Assembly: GCA_964409645.1 (NCBI GenBank)
Contig: CAYPEK010000063.1
Span: forward strand, 1 to 24,364
Reading direction: 5' to 3'
Length of the DNA stretch: 24,364 nt
Source of the DNA: CAYPEK01 sp964409645
GTDB lineage: Bacteria > UBP15 > UBA6099
Under the pieces are notes generated by a model. The model was not told the DNA's origin and did not search any database. It was given only the letters and a program-made list of their open reading frames with translations. The position numbers and the translations under genes are program-made. This document shows positions 14,827 through 23,442 of the stretch, one piece after another; position 1 is the first letter of the stretch, and each line of letters starts with the position of its first letter.

Positions 14827-17800
14827 ATGAAAAAGAATACGATCAGAATTCTGGCGATTGCGGTGGCGGTGTTCATGCTCGTGGCGGGTCCCGGCGGCAT
14901 GAAACTCACTGCGCAGTCAGGCGCGGGGGAGAACTCGCTGGATGTGATCAGCTCGAAGGGGTATATCCCGAACTGGCTGTTCTGCGGCGTGTTTTCGACA
15001 GGCGTTCAGGGCGGGATGACGGGTCTGATTATTTCGCAGAAGGCCAACCTGACGACGAAGGATTACCTCGAAAGCGCGGGCGGCGAGGCGGGCATTGAAC
15101 CTGTTCTCGGCATGAAGATCGACCGCGGCGGCGGCAAGTCGAACGAGTGGATTTCGTTCGAGCCTAAGGATTACGTGCTCGACCTCGGAGACGCCTATCC
15201 GAAGTTCAGCGAAGGCGTGATGTACGGGGCCGCGTACATGGACAGTCCGAAACCGGCGGCGCTGTATCTCGATGTCGAGGCGGTGTCCGGCGTTGCGATC
15301 TGGATAAATCACAAACTGGCGTGGCGGAGCAGTCCGGGGCTGCTGGGCGAGGCCGGCAAGGAGAAGGTGCTTGTCCAGTTAAAGCCGGGCCGCAACTTAT
15401 TGCTGATAAAGTTCGCGGGCGTGAAGCTGCAGAAGGCGGCGGACACGCTCAAAGTGGATATGGAGGATGTGAAGAGTTTCGTACGAGGAGTGAGCGCGAC
15501 GCTCGCCGAGGCGAGCGGGATGGCGGCGTCGGTGAAGGCGTCGCCTATGACGCTGATCGGCAACTCATCAGCGGCGGTGCAGAGCGCGCTGCAGCCGACG
15601 GGCTATTTCAGGGGCGACTCGAAGAAGCCGCTCATGGAATGTGCGCTGACGGTCGCGAATGCGGGCGAATCCGCGGTAGGCGGAATTGCCGTCGATGTGG
15701 AATCGAAGATGCTGAATTACAGGACGACGATCAACGTTTCTCTTGAGCCTCGCGCAAACAAGACGGTGCTGGTCCAGTTGCCGGTCGGCCTGAAGTTTGC
15801 GGGCAAGACGGCCGATGTGCGGATCACCGCGCACGTGGGGAGCAACAAGGTCGTCACGGACTCCGGTGTTTTCGTTTCGAAGGGCGTGCCGTCTGTCGAT
15901 GAGACGGCTTACATTATTCCGGGTTTTCACGCGGACCCGGTCTGGATCGAGGATCAGCGCGACTACGCGGTGGCGCTGCTCGGAAGCGCGCAGCAGAACA
16001 TGTTCATCACGGGCGCGGACCCTTACTACGGAGTTTACATGTCGGAGTTGGACACGACGAAGCCGTTCTACGATGCATATCCCGAGTTCCGCGAGCAGTG
16101 GAAGCGGCTCATCAAGGAGCGGCGGATCGGCAGCGGCGGTTCGTACAACCAGCCGGTCGAAAAGATGATAAGCGGGGAGGCGCTCGTGCGCAATTTGCTT
16201 TACGGCAAACTGTTCCACGAGAAGGTTCTGGGCGACACGCCCCGCGTATATATGGGATGGGACATATTCGGGCACGTCGCGCAGCTCTCGCAGATTCTGA
16301 AGAAGACGCGCAACGACGGAGCGATGTGGTCGAAGGCGATCGTCGGCTTCCCGCCGCTGTTCTGGCACGAGTCGCTCGACGGCACCAAGCTGCTCCACAA
16401 GCGGACGCAGTACGGCTCCGAGGCGAAGAATCTTAACGCGCTGCGCGACACTGTGAACGTGGCGTTCAACGAGTTCCGGAGCTACGGCCTGCGCTACGAC
16501 GCGCGCCTCGATGCGGGCGACTTTAAGCCGCCGACGCCTTTCTACGCGGGGAACACGTTCTCCCTGCGCTCATTGCAGCCGAGCCTGTTCGTCACCGGAG
16601 TGGGCGGCAACAAATTCTTCCGTGGCGTGCTCGATGACATCGCGCAGGGCCGCGGCAAGGACATCCCGGTGACGTCGCGCGATATGTCTTACTACCATCA
16701 GGGTACCGGCCTCTCGCGCGTCGATCTCAAGATCGGCAACCGGCTCGCGGAGAACGGTGTGCAGAATGCGGAAAAATTCGCGGCGATTGCGAACCTGATG
16801 GGGATGCCGTATCCCGACAAGATGCTCGACAAGGCGTGGCGGCAGTTGCTGTTCGGCCAACACCACGATGCGCTCACCGGAACGATCAACGATAAGTCGT
16901 TCGTTGACCTGATGGCGGGATACCGCGAGTCGATGGAGCTGTCGTCCGAAGTGACGTCGGCGGCGCTCGACCACATCGGCGGCCGGATCGACACGGCGGC
17001 GGCAAAGGCGCCAGCGGCGGCGATCCCGGTGGTCGTATTCAACCCGCTCGCATGGGCACGAACGGACATTGTGCGCGCGAAAATCACGCCTCCGGCGGCG
17101 CTCGACGGCTTCACACTTTCCGATGCGTCGGGCAACGACGTGCCGTTCGAAATCGAGTCGCTGAAGAAGGACAACGACGGAAAGATAGTCGAGGCCGTGG
17201 CGGTGTTCGCGGCGCGCGTTCCGTCTCTTGGCTACGTGACGTACTACGCCGTTCCGTCGGACGAGCTGCCGCAGTCGGCTACGCGCTCCGAATCGGACGG
17301 CAGCGCGATCGAGACGGCCGAATACCGGATCGAGGTCGATCCCGCGAAAGGCGGCGGGATATCGAGTCTCGTGGACAAGATCGGAAATAAGGAATACATC
17401 AAAACTGAAAACGGAGTAGGCAACGATATAGTGAGACTGCGGGAGGACTCCGGGCGACACGAACCGCCGTGGGAGATTTTCACGACGGGCGACCCGAGTC
17501 TGACGAGCGACAACGCGGCTACTGTGAAGGTTGTCGAGGGGCCGGTGTCGAAGCGGCTTATCGTGCGAGGAAAGGTCGGCGACACGGAAACCGAACGCAG
17601 GATTATCCTTTACAACGAAGTGCCGCGCGTGGATTTCGAGACGTTTATCGAAGATTACAAGGGGCACAATTCGTCGGACAACGAGCTGTTCGCGGTGGCG
17701 TTCCCGGTGGACCTGCCGAACAGTGTACCGGTGTTCGAGGAGAGGTACGGCGCGGTTGTGAAGAAAAAGAGCCGCCAGAAGTACGTGTTTCAGACTTGGC

Positions 17801-19734
17801 AGATGCACAACTATTCGGACCACGGGATGATGACGGCGTATCAGTGGATGGACGAGAGCTGGTCGGTGAATCTGAAACTGATGGGTGCGGACGGCAGGGT
17901 GGTGTCGGCGTATCCGCTCGGGATGGTATCGATGGTGACGGACCACAATTCACGGACGGTGCGCGCGATGCAGTCGCTGCAGGATGCGCTTGTCCGGAAG
18001 GGCATCCACTCAACCCCGTGGTACGACGACTACGACGCGGGCAGGCTCTCCAAGTTGACTTTCAGCGACAGCACGATGCCGGACGATCTGAACAAGGACT
18101 TGGCGTTCGGCACGTCATTCAGGATTTCGCTGAACATAGGAAAGAACAATCTCTACACGCAGCGGGTGCTGGCGATGATGCCGCCGGAGACGGTGGCGGA
18201 GTTCGAACGGCGCGTGAAGGAGAACGGCTGGTCGATGATATTCGTGATCGACCCGACGGCGCCGGGCGAATGGCCGGACATCCCATTGCTGATCGTCAAA
18301 GGCCGCGACGCGGCCGGCCTCGATGCCGCGGTGGCTAAACTCTCGGACGACGTGAAACAATACGCCGAGATGCGTGTTCCCGCGTCGTGCAACGCAGCGA
18401 CGGTGTCGCCCGGCCCGGAGAATTTCGGAATGGCGTTCATCAATCAGGGCAACATCCTGAACAGCGTCGAGCGCGACGACACGGTGGTGATGTTCCTCGT
18501 GCACACGGCGTCGTTCTTCCGGCGGCTGCCGTTTGAGCTGGTGCCTGAAAGCAAAACAAATGCGTTCTATTACTCGCTCTACCCGCACAAGGGCAACTGG
18601 GTGGAGGCGAAGTCGTTCCGCGCCGGTTTCGAGTTCAACAACCCGCTGACGGCGTGGCAATCGACGATGCACGGCGGCACGCTGCCGGCGAAAGGCATGG
18701 CGTTCCTGACTGTCGAGCCGACAAATCTCGTGGTGATGGCGGTGAAACCGTCCGGCAACCCGACGGCGGCGTTCTCGGCGAAGCCGAACGAAGCGTCGAA
18801 GGGGCTCACAGTTCGGCTGTACGAAGCTGCGGGCGTCCCAGCGGAGGGTGTTGTGAAACTCGCGGGCGGCATCAAAAATGCGTGGAACGCGAACCTGCTC
18901 GAAGAGAAACAGGCGGCGATGAAAACGGTGTCGGGAAATCTCCCGGTGTCGGTCACGCCGTTCTCGATCGAGACGTACGAGCTTGTCCCCGAATGGAAAA
19001 ATATGCCGGTGTCGAAGACGGCGGCGCTGAACGAAACGGAGCGCGCGCAACCCGTCTTCTCGCGATACTGGATGCACAATGCGGGCGCGACGCCGCTCGG
19101 ATTTTTTCCGGTATCGGTTGTCATGCAGGGAAATATTAAAACGAAGATACACATCCGGCAGGGCGGCGTGACGATCAACCGCGTGTCGGTCACCGTAACG
19201 AACGATTACACCGACAAGACCGTCTCCGGTACGGCGCGCATCAAGGTTCCGAAGGACTGGAAGGCGCTTCCGGAGTCGTTCAACTACGAGATCAAACCCG
19301 GCGGTCACCAGACGAAGGAAGTCATTATCTGCTTCCTCGGAGCCGGGCGCACCGGGCTGATAAAGGCGCAGATCGAGCATGGCGGCCAGACGATCGAAGA
19401 CGTGATAGACGTTGACACAACATCGCTCCCGTTCGACGTCACGCGCGACGGCGACATTGTGAACGTGAAGATTTCCAACCCGAACGCGCAGCGTGTGAAT
19501 GCCGAACTGAGTTTGATTGGGCCGGTGGAGAGCTGGGGCCGCGACCTTGCAGGCGGTTTCGGGCTGGTGTCCGTGTCGCCGCGCAACACCTCGGTGGCGC
19601 TCGACCCGAACGAGGAACGCACGTATTCATTCCGTGTCGATCCCGAATCGGGTGATGTGAATCCGTCGATCTGGCTGATCGCGAAACTTGCGTACTACGG
19701 CAAGGTTTATTACAAGGAAGTGCCCGCTAAGTAA
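14827..19734 (+). CDS. Very large exported family GH38 alpha-mannosidase-like protein
   Basis: 1635 residues, much longer than usual GH38 enzymes (about 800-1100). Signal peptide MKKNTIRILAIAVAVFMLV. Residues about 35-215 form an unrecognised beta-rich, carbohydrate-binding-like region, and about 280-355 a CARDB-like domain (CALTVANAGESAVGGI). The GH38 barrel follows with H368-A-D370-x2-W373, nucleophile D479 in GWDIFGH, and H679-H680-D681 in GQHHDALTGT, so metal and catalytic residues are intact. The GH38 middle and C-terminal beta domains extend to about 1400, then come an NEW3-like sandwich with TNDYTDKT and a final domain. It is paralogous to the protein at 4457-8167 along most of its length (shared HGGTLP, FSIETYEL/WSIETYKL, YTD motifs). 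The ATG at 14827 is chosen for AAGGAG at 7 nt; an upstream in-frame codon at 14776 is rejected. Substrate may be an alpha-mannose polymer or N-glycan. Confidence 0.93.
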   Translation: MKKNTIRILAIAVAVFMLVAGPGGMKLTAQSGAGENSLDVISSKGYIPNWLFCGVFSTGVQGGMTGLIISQKANLTTKDYLESAGGEAGIEPVLGMKIDRGGGKSNEWISFEPKDYVLDLGDAYPKFSEGVMYGAAYMDSPKPAALYLDVEAVSGVAIWINHKLAWRSSPGLLGEAGKEKVLVQLKPGRNLLLIKFAGVKLQKAADTLKVDMEDVKSFVRGVSATLAEASGMAASVKASPMTLIGNSSAAVQSALQPTGYFRGDSKKPLMECALTVANAGESAVGGIAVDVESKMLNYRTTINVSLEPRANKTVLVQLPVGLKFAGKTADVRITAHVGSNKVVTDSGVFVSKGVPSVDETAYIIPGFHADPVWIEDQRDYAVALLGSAQQNMFITGADPYYGVYMSELDTTKPFYDAYPEFREQWKRLIKERRIGSGGSYNQPVEKMISGEALVRNLLYGKLFHEKVLGDTPRVYMGWDIFGHVAQLSQILKKTRNDGAMWSKAIVGFPPLFWHESLDGTKLLHKRTQYGSEAKNLNALRDTVNVAFNEFRSYGLRYDARLDAGDFKPPTPFYAGNTFSLRSLQPSLFVTGVGGNKFFRGVLDDIAQGRGKDIPVTSRDMSYYHQGTGLSRVDLKIGNRLAENGVQNAEKFAAIANLMGMPYPDKMLDKAWRQLLFGQHHDALTGTINDKSFVDLMAGYRESMELSSEVTSAALDHIGGRIDTAAAKAPAAAIPVVVFNPLAWARTDIVRAKITPPAALDGFTLSDASGNDVPFEIESLKKDNDGKIVEAVAVFAARVPSLGYVTYYAVPSDELPQSATRSESDGSAIETAEYRIEVDPAKGGGISSLVDKIGNKEYIKTENGVGNDIVRLREDSGRHEPPWEIFTTGDPSLTSDNAATVKVVEGPVSKRLIVRGKVGDTETERRIILYNEVPRVDFETFIEDYKGHNSSDNELFAVAFPVDLPNSVPVFEERYGAVVKKKSRQKYVFQTWQMHNYSDHGMMTAYQWMDESWSVNLKLMGADGRVVSAYPLGMVSMVTDHNSRTVRAMQSLQDALVRKGIHSTPWYDDYDAGRLSKLTFSDSTMPDDLNKDLAFGTSFRISLNIGKNNLYTQRVLAMMPPETVAEFERRVKENGWSMIFVIDPTAPGEWPDIPLLIVKGRDAAGLDAAVAKLSDDVKQYAEMRVPASCNAATVSPGPENFGMAFINQGNILNSVERDDTVVMFLVHTASFFRRLPFELVPESKTNAFYYSLYPHKGNWVEAKSFRAGFEFNNPLTAWQSTMHGGTLPAKGMAFLTVEPTNLVVMAVKPSGNPTAAFSAKPNEASKGLTVRLYEAAGVPAEGVVKLAGGIKNAWNANLLEEKQAAMKTVSGNLPVSVTPFSIETYELVPEWKNMPVSKTAALNETERAQPVFSRYWMHNAGATPLGFFPVSVVMQGNIKTKIHIRQGGVTINRVSVTVTNDYTDKTVSGTARIKVPKDWKALPESFNYEIKPGGHQTKEVIICFLGAGRTGLIKAQIEHGGQTIEDVIDVDTTSLPFDVTRDGDIVNVKISNPNAQRVNAELSLIGPVESWGRDLAGGFGLVSVSPRNTSVALDPNEERTYSFRVDPESGDVNPSIWLIAKLAYYGKVYYKEVPAK

Positions 19735-19834
19735 GCCGGGCTGTACGGAGTCGCCGAATTCTTTTTGCGCGTGGCTATTCATTTAGCCGGCAAGTTGCGT
19801 TATTTTAAAAACAGGAAACATTAGAAGTATCGAT

Positions 19835-19864
19835 TTGTTTTAATTTGAAAACGATTGTTATAAT
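19835..19864 (+). promoter_or_regulatory. Extended -10 promoter for the HEAT-uppP operon
   Basis: TGTTATAAT (19856-19864) is a perfect extended -10; a poor -35 (TTGTTT, 19835-19840) lies 18 nt upstream of the hexamer. The leader would be about 75 nt. A short stem GGCTA/TAGCC at 19773-19788 sits between the GH38 stop and this promoter. Confidence 0.55.
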
Positions 19865-19946
19865 TTAAAGGAGAGGCGCATCCCGGGCGGCGGCAGTTTG
19901 AAATAAGGGCTTGGCGGGTATCACATAATAAAGCGGGGTGAGCTTT

Positions 19947-20456
19947 ATGGCGCAGAGTCTGACAGTCGATGATAAGAACGATCTGCTCTACGACCTGAGG
20001 AGCGGTGACCCGAAACGGCGCGAGTTTGCCGTGAAAGTGCTCGCGAAGAACCTAGATTCGAGCGAAGTGATAAGATTTCTGCGTGGACTCCGGCCGCACG
20101 AGTGGGAAGGCAAGATAAGCGCTTGCAGCCTGTTCGAGCGGATCGGCGATCCGGCCTCGATAGATAAACTCAAAGCTCTAATACTCGATTTCAACCCGAA
20201 GGTGCGGCAGGCGGCAGCGAAGGCGCTCAAGAAACTCGGCGTAACGAAACCGTTCAGCGACGACGAAGTCGCGGAACTCGTCAGCTATCTCAACCACCCG
20301 AGCTGGTGGGTTAAAATGAAAACCATCCAGAGCCTTGAAGCGATCAAGGACCCGCGCGCGATCGAGCCGATCAGCAGGCTGCTTCTGGACGAGGACGAAA
20401 CGGTTCGGCAAGCCGCGAAGGAAGCCATCGAGTCGCTAGGCAAACTGGATTCATGA
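19947..20456 (+). CDS. Small HEAT-repeat protein
   Basis: 169 residues, soluble, no signal peptide. It consists of about four or five alpha-helical HEAT (PBS-lyase-type) repeats: typical cores are FNPKVRQAAAKALKKLG, PSWWVKMKTIQSLEAI, DPRAIEPISRLLLD and DETVRQAAKEAIESLG. Such repeats make a protein-binding scaffold and carry no catalytic function by themselves. The ATG at 19947 fits the GGTGA ribosome site (19937-19941); an in-frame GTG at 19938 overlaps that site and is less likely. Its stop overlaps the uppP start (ATGA), which suggests coupled translation and a possible partnership with UppP or undecaprenyl-phosphate recycling. Function otherwise unknown. Confidence 0.85.
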   Translation: MAQSLTVDDKNDLLYDLRSGDPKRREFAVKVLAKNLDSSEVIRFLRGLRPHEWEGKISACSLFERIGDPASIDKLKALILDFNPKVRQAAAKALKKLGVTKPFSDDEVAELVSYLNHPSWWVKMKTIQSLEAIKDPRAIEPISRLLLDEDETVRQAAKEAIESLGKLDS

Positions 20457-21262
20457 CATATCTACAAGCGATCCTCTTAGGAATAGTCCAAGGCATAACG
20501 GAATTTCTCCCCATCAGCAGCGACGGGCATCTCGTTATATTTCAGCATCTGTTCGGGCTGAAACAGGACATGATGTTTTTCGACGTAATGGTGCACTTCG
20601 CGACGCTGCTCGTGGTGTTTGTGTATTTCCGGCGCGACATCGCCGCGCTGATTGCGACGTTTTTCGGACGCAACGCGGATGCGTGGCCGCATACGCCGGG
20701 CAACGGTCGCCGAGTCGTGGCATGGATAGTGCTCGGCACGATTCCGGCTGTGTTTGTCGGCTTGTTCCTGAAGGACGCCGTCGAGAGCACGTTCAAATCG
20801 GTGGCGTTCGCCGGAGGCGGGCTTTTGTTCACCGCGTTGTTGTTGACAATCGGCAGCCGCGCCGGAGGCGGAGACAAGGAAAGCTCCGCGCTGAGCCCCG
20901 CGGGCGCGCTCGCGATCGGCATCGCGCAGGCGATCGCGCCGCTGCCCGGCGTATCGCGTTCCGGGTCAACGATTGCGACGGGGTTGTTGCTCAAACTCGA
21001 CAGGAAAGAAGCCGCGCGTTTTTCATTCCTGCTTGCGATCCCGGCCATTTTAGGAGCAACCGTGCTCGAACTGAAAGACGTGCTCGAATCCGGAATAAGC
21101 GACATCGGCCCGGTGCTGGTCGGGATGGTGGTTGCCTTCATTGCCGGAATGTTTGCGCTCAATCTGCTCGTCCGCGTTCTCCAGCGCGGCAAGTTGATAT
21201 GGTTCGCGGGATACTGTGTGATCGCAGGCATCGTCGCGATACTCCTCGGCATTTTCTCTTGA
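20453..21262 (+). CDS. uppP: Undecaprenyl-diphosphate phosphatase (BacA family)
   Basis: 269 residues, a multi-spanning inner-membrane protein (seven or eight hydrophobic segments). It removes one phosphate from undecaprenyl diphosphate, recycling the lipid carrier for peptidoglycan and other envelope glycans, and gives bacitracin resistance when raised. The family motifs are present: (E/Q)xxxE as Q13-GIT-E17, FLPISSDGH with H26 (many homologues have SSTGH, so Asp24 is a minor variant), and PGVSRSG at 165-171 with the catalytic-site R169. Length is normal for the family. The start ATG overlaps the HEAT gene stop by 4 nt. The gene ends about 190 nt before the AsmA-like gene, which seems to have a separate promoter. 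Confidence 0.96.
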   Translation: MTYLQAILLGIVQGITEFLPISSDGHLVIFQHLFGLKQDMMFFDVMVHFATLLVVFVYFRRDIAALIATFFGRNADAWPHTPGNGRRVVAWIVLGTIPAVFVGLFLKDAVESTFKSVAFAGGGLLFTALLLTIGSRAGGGDKESSALSPAGALAIGIAQAIAPLPGVSRSGSTIATGLLLKLDRKEAARFSFLLAIPAILGATVLELKDVLESGISDIGPVLVGMVVAFIAGMFALNLLVRVLQRGKLIWFAGYCVIAGIVAILLGIFS

Positions 21263-21400
21263 AAATTTTGAAATTCACATTTTGACAGATTGTGCTCTGT
21301 CGATTGTTAAAATATGAGACCGCGCGTGCTAAGCGAGCGGCCATCCACTTTCAGTGGCTTTGTGATTAATATAAAACTGTAAATTCACGGAATGATTCTC

Positions 21401-21406
21401 TATAAT
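21401..21406 (+). promoter_or_regulatory. Candidate -10 box for the AsmA-like gene
   Basis: A perfect TATAAT with no good -35 at 16-18 nt. Transcription from it would start near 21413 and place the GC hairpin at 21426-21444 in a leader of about 45 nt. Upstream, TTGACA at 21282-21287 has only a TAAAAT at a 20-nt distance, so a second promoter is possible but weak. Confidence 0.4.
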
Positions 21407-21425
21407 TCAATTTTGATGTTGCGGA

Positions 21426-21444
21426 CCGGGGGATGTGCCCCCGG
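21426..21444 (+). promoter_or_regulatory. Strong GC hairpin abutting the ribosome-binding site of the AsmA-like gene
   Basis: CCGGGGG (21426-21432), loop ATGTG, CCCCCGG (21438-21444): seven perfect GC pairs. The very next bases are CGGGAG (21445-21450), the ribosome site for the ATG at 21456. No T-run follows, so it is not an intrinsic terminator; it may shape translation initiation or be a protein-binding site. Confidence 0.5.
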
Positions 21445-21455
21445 CGGGAGCTATT

Positions 21456-23393
21456 ATGGATAAAGTAAGAAATTTGATGAAAAAACTGAAAACGCTCGCG
21501 ACGACCGGCTTGGCGTGGGCGAAGGCGCACCCCGTTCCGGTGGCGATTGTGCTTGGCGTGATAGTGATTCTCTATGGTACGTTCATGGTGGCGGCGCTGA
21601 GGATACGGCATCGCGTGGCGGACTATCTGATCGAGTCCACCGGCGGCGAGTTGCAATATAAGAAGATCAGGGTCACACCGTCTCTCCAGATTGAACTCGA
21701 CGACGTGACGCTGAAGGCGAAGGATAGTCCGCTGTCGCTGCCCGACTTGAAGGCAAGAAAGGTCGTCGCGCGCGCGGACCTCGGCACGTTTCTCGGCGGC
21801 AAGGTGAAGGTGGTTGAGGTCGGCATCGACTCACCGGAGGTTTCCATATACAAGGGGCCTGACGGCACTTTTAATCTTTCGAAATGGTTCGGCAGGATGA
21901 GCGTATGCACGGACACGGGGGCAGGCGCAGCGGTGCCGAACCGGGTGACTATCCACAAAGGACGAATTATGCTTGAGCCGCTTCCGGGGTCGTCGCGCGT
22001 GGACGCCACGGAGATTGCACGCGTGGACGGTTATCTGGGACGTACGGTGGAGAACAATGTCGCGTTCAAGGCTCGCGCGGTTGTTTTTAAGTCGTCCGTC
22101 GTCATTGAAGGCGGCCTCATTCCTTGCAGCGCGGAGGGGTTCAAAGTGTCCGCGAACACGGACAACTTCGATTTCTCGGCGTTGCGTGATCTTGTCGAGA
22201 GTGTGTCGGCGGGCAATATTCCGACGAAGAGAATGCCGACCGGCTCGGGGGCGCTGAACATGACCGCGGAGGGGACATTTGACAACCCGACGCTGAAAGG
22301 GCGGGCGTCGCTCCGTGATTTCGACACGGAGTTTTGGTTCGCCGAGGGGGTTCTGCACATTTCGGATTTGCATGCGGGTATCGGCGGCGAACGGTTGTCC
22401 GGATCGGGGTTGTTCGATTTCTCAAAGCCTGACATTCCGTTCAAGCTCGACATCGAGATGAAGAAGCTGCGCACGGAGAGAATATTTCGGAAGGTGTTCG
22501 GTTTTCGGACGGCGCCGGAGGGCGATCTTTCCGGGCATGTGTATCTGAGGGGCAGCCTCGGGACCAACACGCTGCGCTGGGACAACGGCGAGATCACGGT
22601 GGAGGACGGAGTTGTGAAGATACCGCCGGTCGGCGGAAGCTCCGGATCGAGCTTAATTGCGGTGCCGTTCAATAAGCTGACGGCTCGGCTCAACGGATCG
22701 GGCGACAGGCTGAACTTTATCAACATTGTGATCGAGTCGGACATATTCACGGCGAACGGATCGGCGTCGATCGGCGCCGGCAGCGGAAGCGCGCTCATTG
22801 CGCCGGACTCGCCGTATTCGCTGAGTCTGAAGTTCGACGTCGAGGAAGCGGAGGCTGCGGCTGAGCTGATCCCGTCGCTACACGAGAGGGTAGGCGGAAG
22901 GCTCACCGGGAGCATCGACATAAACGGCGTATTCAAGCAGAAGAGCGGTTTTAGCGGCGCAGGGACGCTGTCTCTGCGGGATGGCTTTATAGCAAATCCT
23001 TATGCGGAAGAATACGGCTCGCTCGGCGAGAGCATACAGCTCGACGCGGCGGACGCGCAGTTCACGCTCTCATCGGACGCGGTGGAGATAAAAAATGTGT
23101 CGCTTGCCGGCAATGGAATATACATCACGGCGCGCGGCTCGGTCGCGTACGACGGGCCGATGAGCTTACTCGGCAAGGCACAGCTTTCGCCGGAATGGGC
23201 GGTGAAGTTTTCGGGCCTGAGCAGGTATATCGACAATGAAGCGCCGATCGGGGCGGAGATGTTCGAGGCGGGTTTCAGTGTCAGGGGCACATTCCAGTCG
23301 CCGGAACAGGCGTGGATGCGGCCGACGGTGACGGGCGCGCCGCCGGAAGGACAGGGCGGCGTTTATGATATGCAGAACTCGGATGAAGATTGA
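21456..23393 (+). CDS. AsmA-like inner-membrane-anchored envelope protein
   Basis: 645 residues. One transmembrane helix near residues 27-47 (VPVAIVLGVIVILYGTFMVA) anchors a large periplasmic domain made of repeated beta-strands. Features of the AsmA/DUF748/TamB-YhdP superfamily: a short amphipathic start, then IRVTPSLQIELDDVTLK, a segment naming the early AsmA repeat, and later GSLSLRDG-type repeats (TGSIDINGVF, GAGTLSLRDGFI). Proteins of this group are thought to form hydrophobic grooves that carry phospholipids between inner and outer membranes. Presence supports a diderm cell. The ATG at 21456 follows CGGGAG; an in-frame GTG at 21435 lies inside the hairpin and is rejected. The next gene follows after 49 nt and is probably co-transcribed. 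Confidence 0.82.
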   Translation: MDKVRNLMKKLKTLATTGLAWAKAHPVPVAIVLGVIVILYGTFMVAALRIRHRVADYLIESTGGELQYKKIRVTPSLQIELDDVTLKAKDSPLSLPDLKARKVVARADLGTFLGGKVKVVEVGIDSPEVSIYKGPDGTFNLSKWFGRMSVCTDTGAGAAVPNRVTIHKGRIMLEPLPGSSRVDATEIARVDGYLGRTVENNVAFKARAVVFKSSVVIEGGLIPCSAEGFKVSANTDNFDFSALRDLVESVSAGNIPTKRMPTGSGALNMTAEGTFDNPTLKGRASLRDFDTEFWFAEGVLHISDLHAGIGGERLSGSGLFDFSKPDIPFKLDIEMKKLRTERIFRKVFGFRTAPEGDLSGHVYLRGSLGTNTLRWDNGEITVEDGVVKIPPVGGSSGSSLIAVPFNKLTARLNGSGDRLNFINIVIESDIFTANGSASIGAGSGSALIAPDSPYSLSLKFDVEEAEAAAELIPSLHERVGGRLTGSIDINGVFKQKSGFSGAGTLSLRDGFIANPYAEEYGSLGESIQLDAADAQFTLSSDAVEIKNVSLAGNGIYITARGSVAYDGPMSLLGKAQLSPEWAVKFSGLSRYIDNEAPIGAEMFEAGFSVRGTFQSPEQAWMRPTVTGAPPEGQGGVYDMQNSDED

Positions 23394-23442
23394 TCCTTCA
23401 AACGGTTTGCTGAGCTAATCGAATACGACGGAGATTTGCAAC

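Noticed and set aside
19773..19788. GGCTA-ttcatt-TAGCC as terminator of the second GH38 gene
   Set aside because: Only 5 bp and followed by GGCAAGTTGCG before any T-rich stretch; too weak to call.
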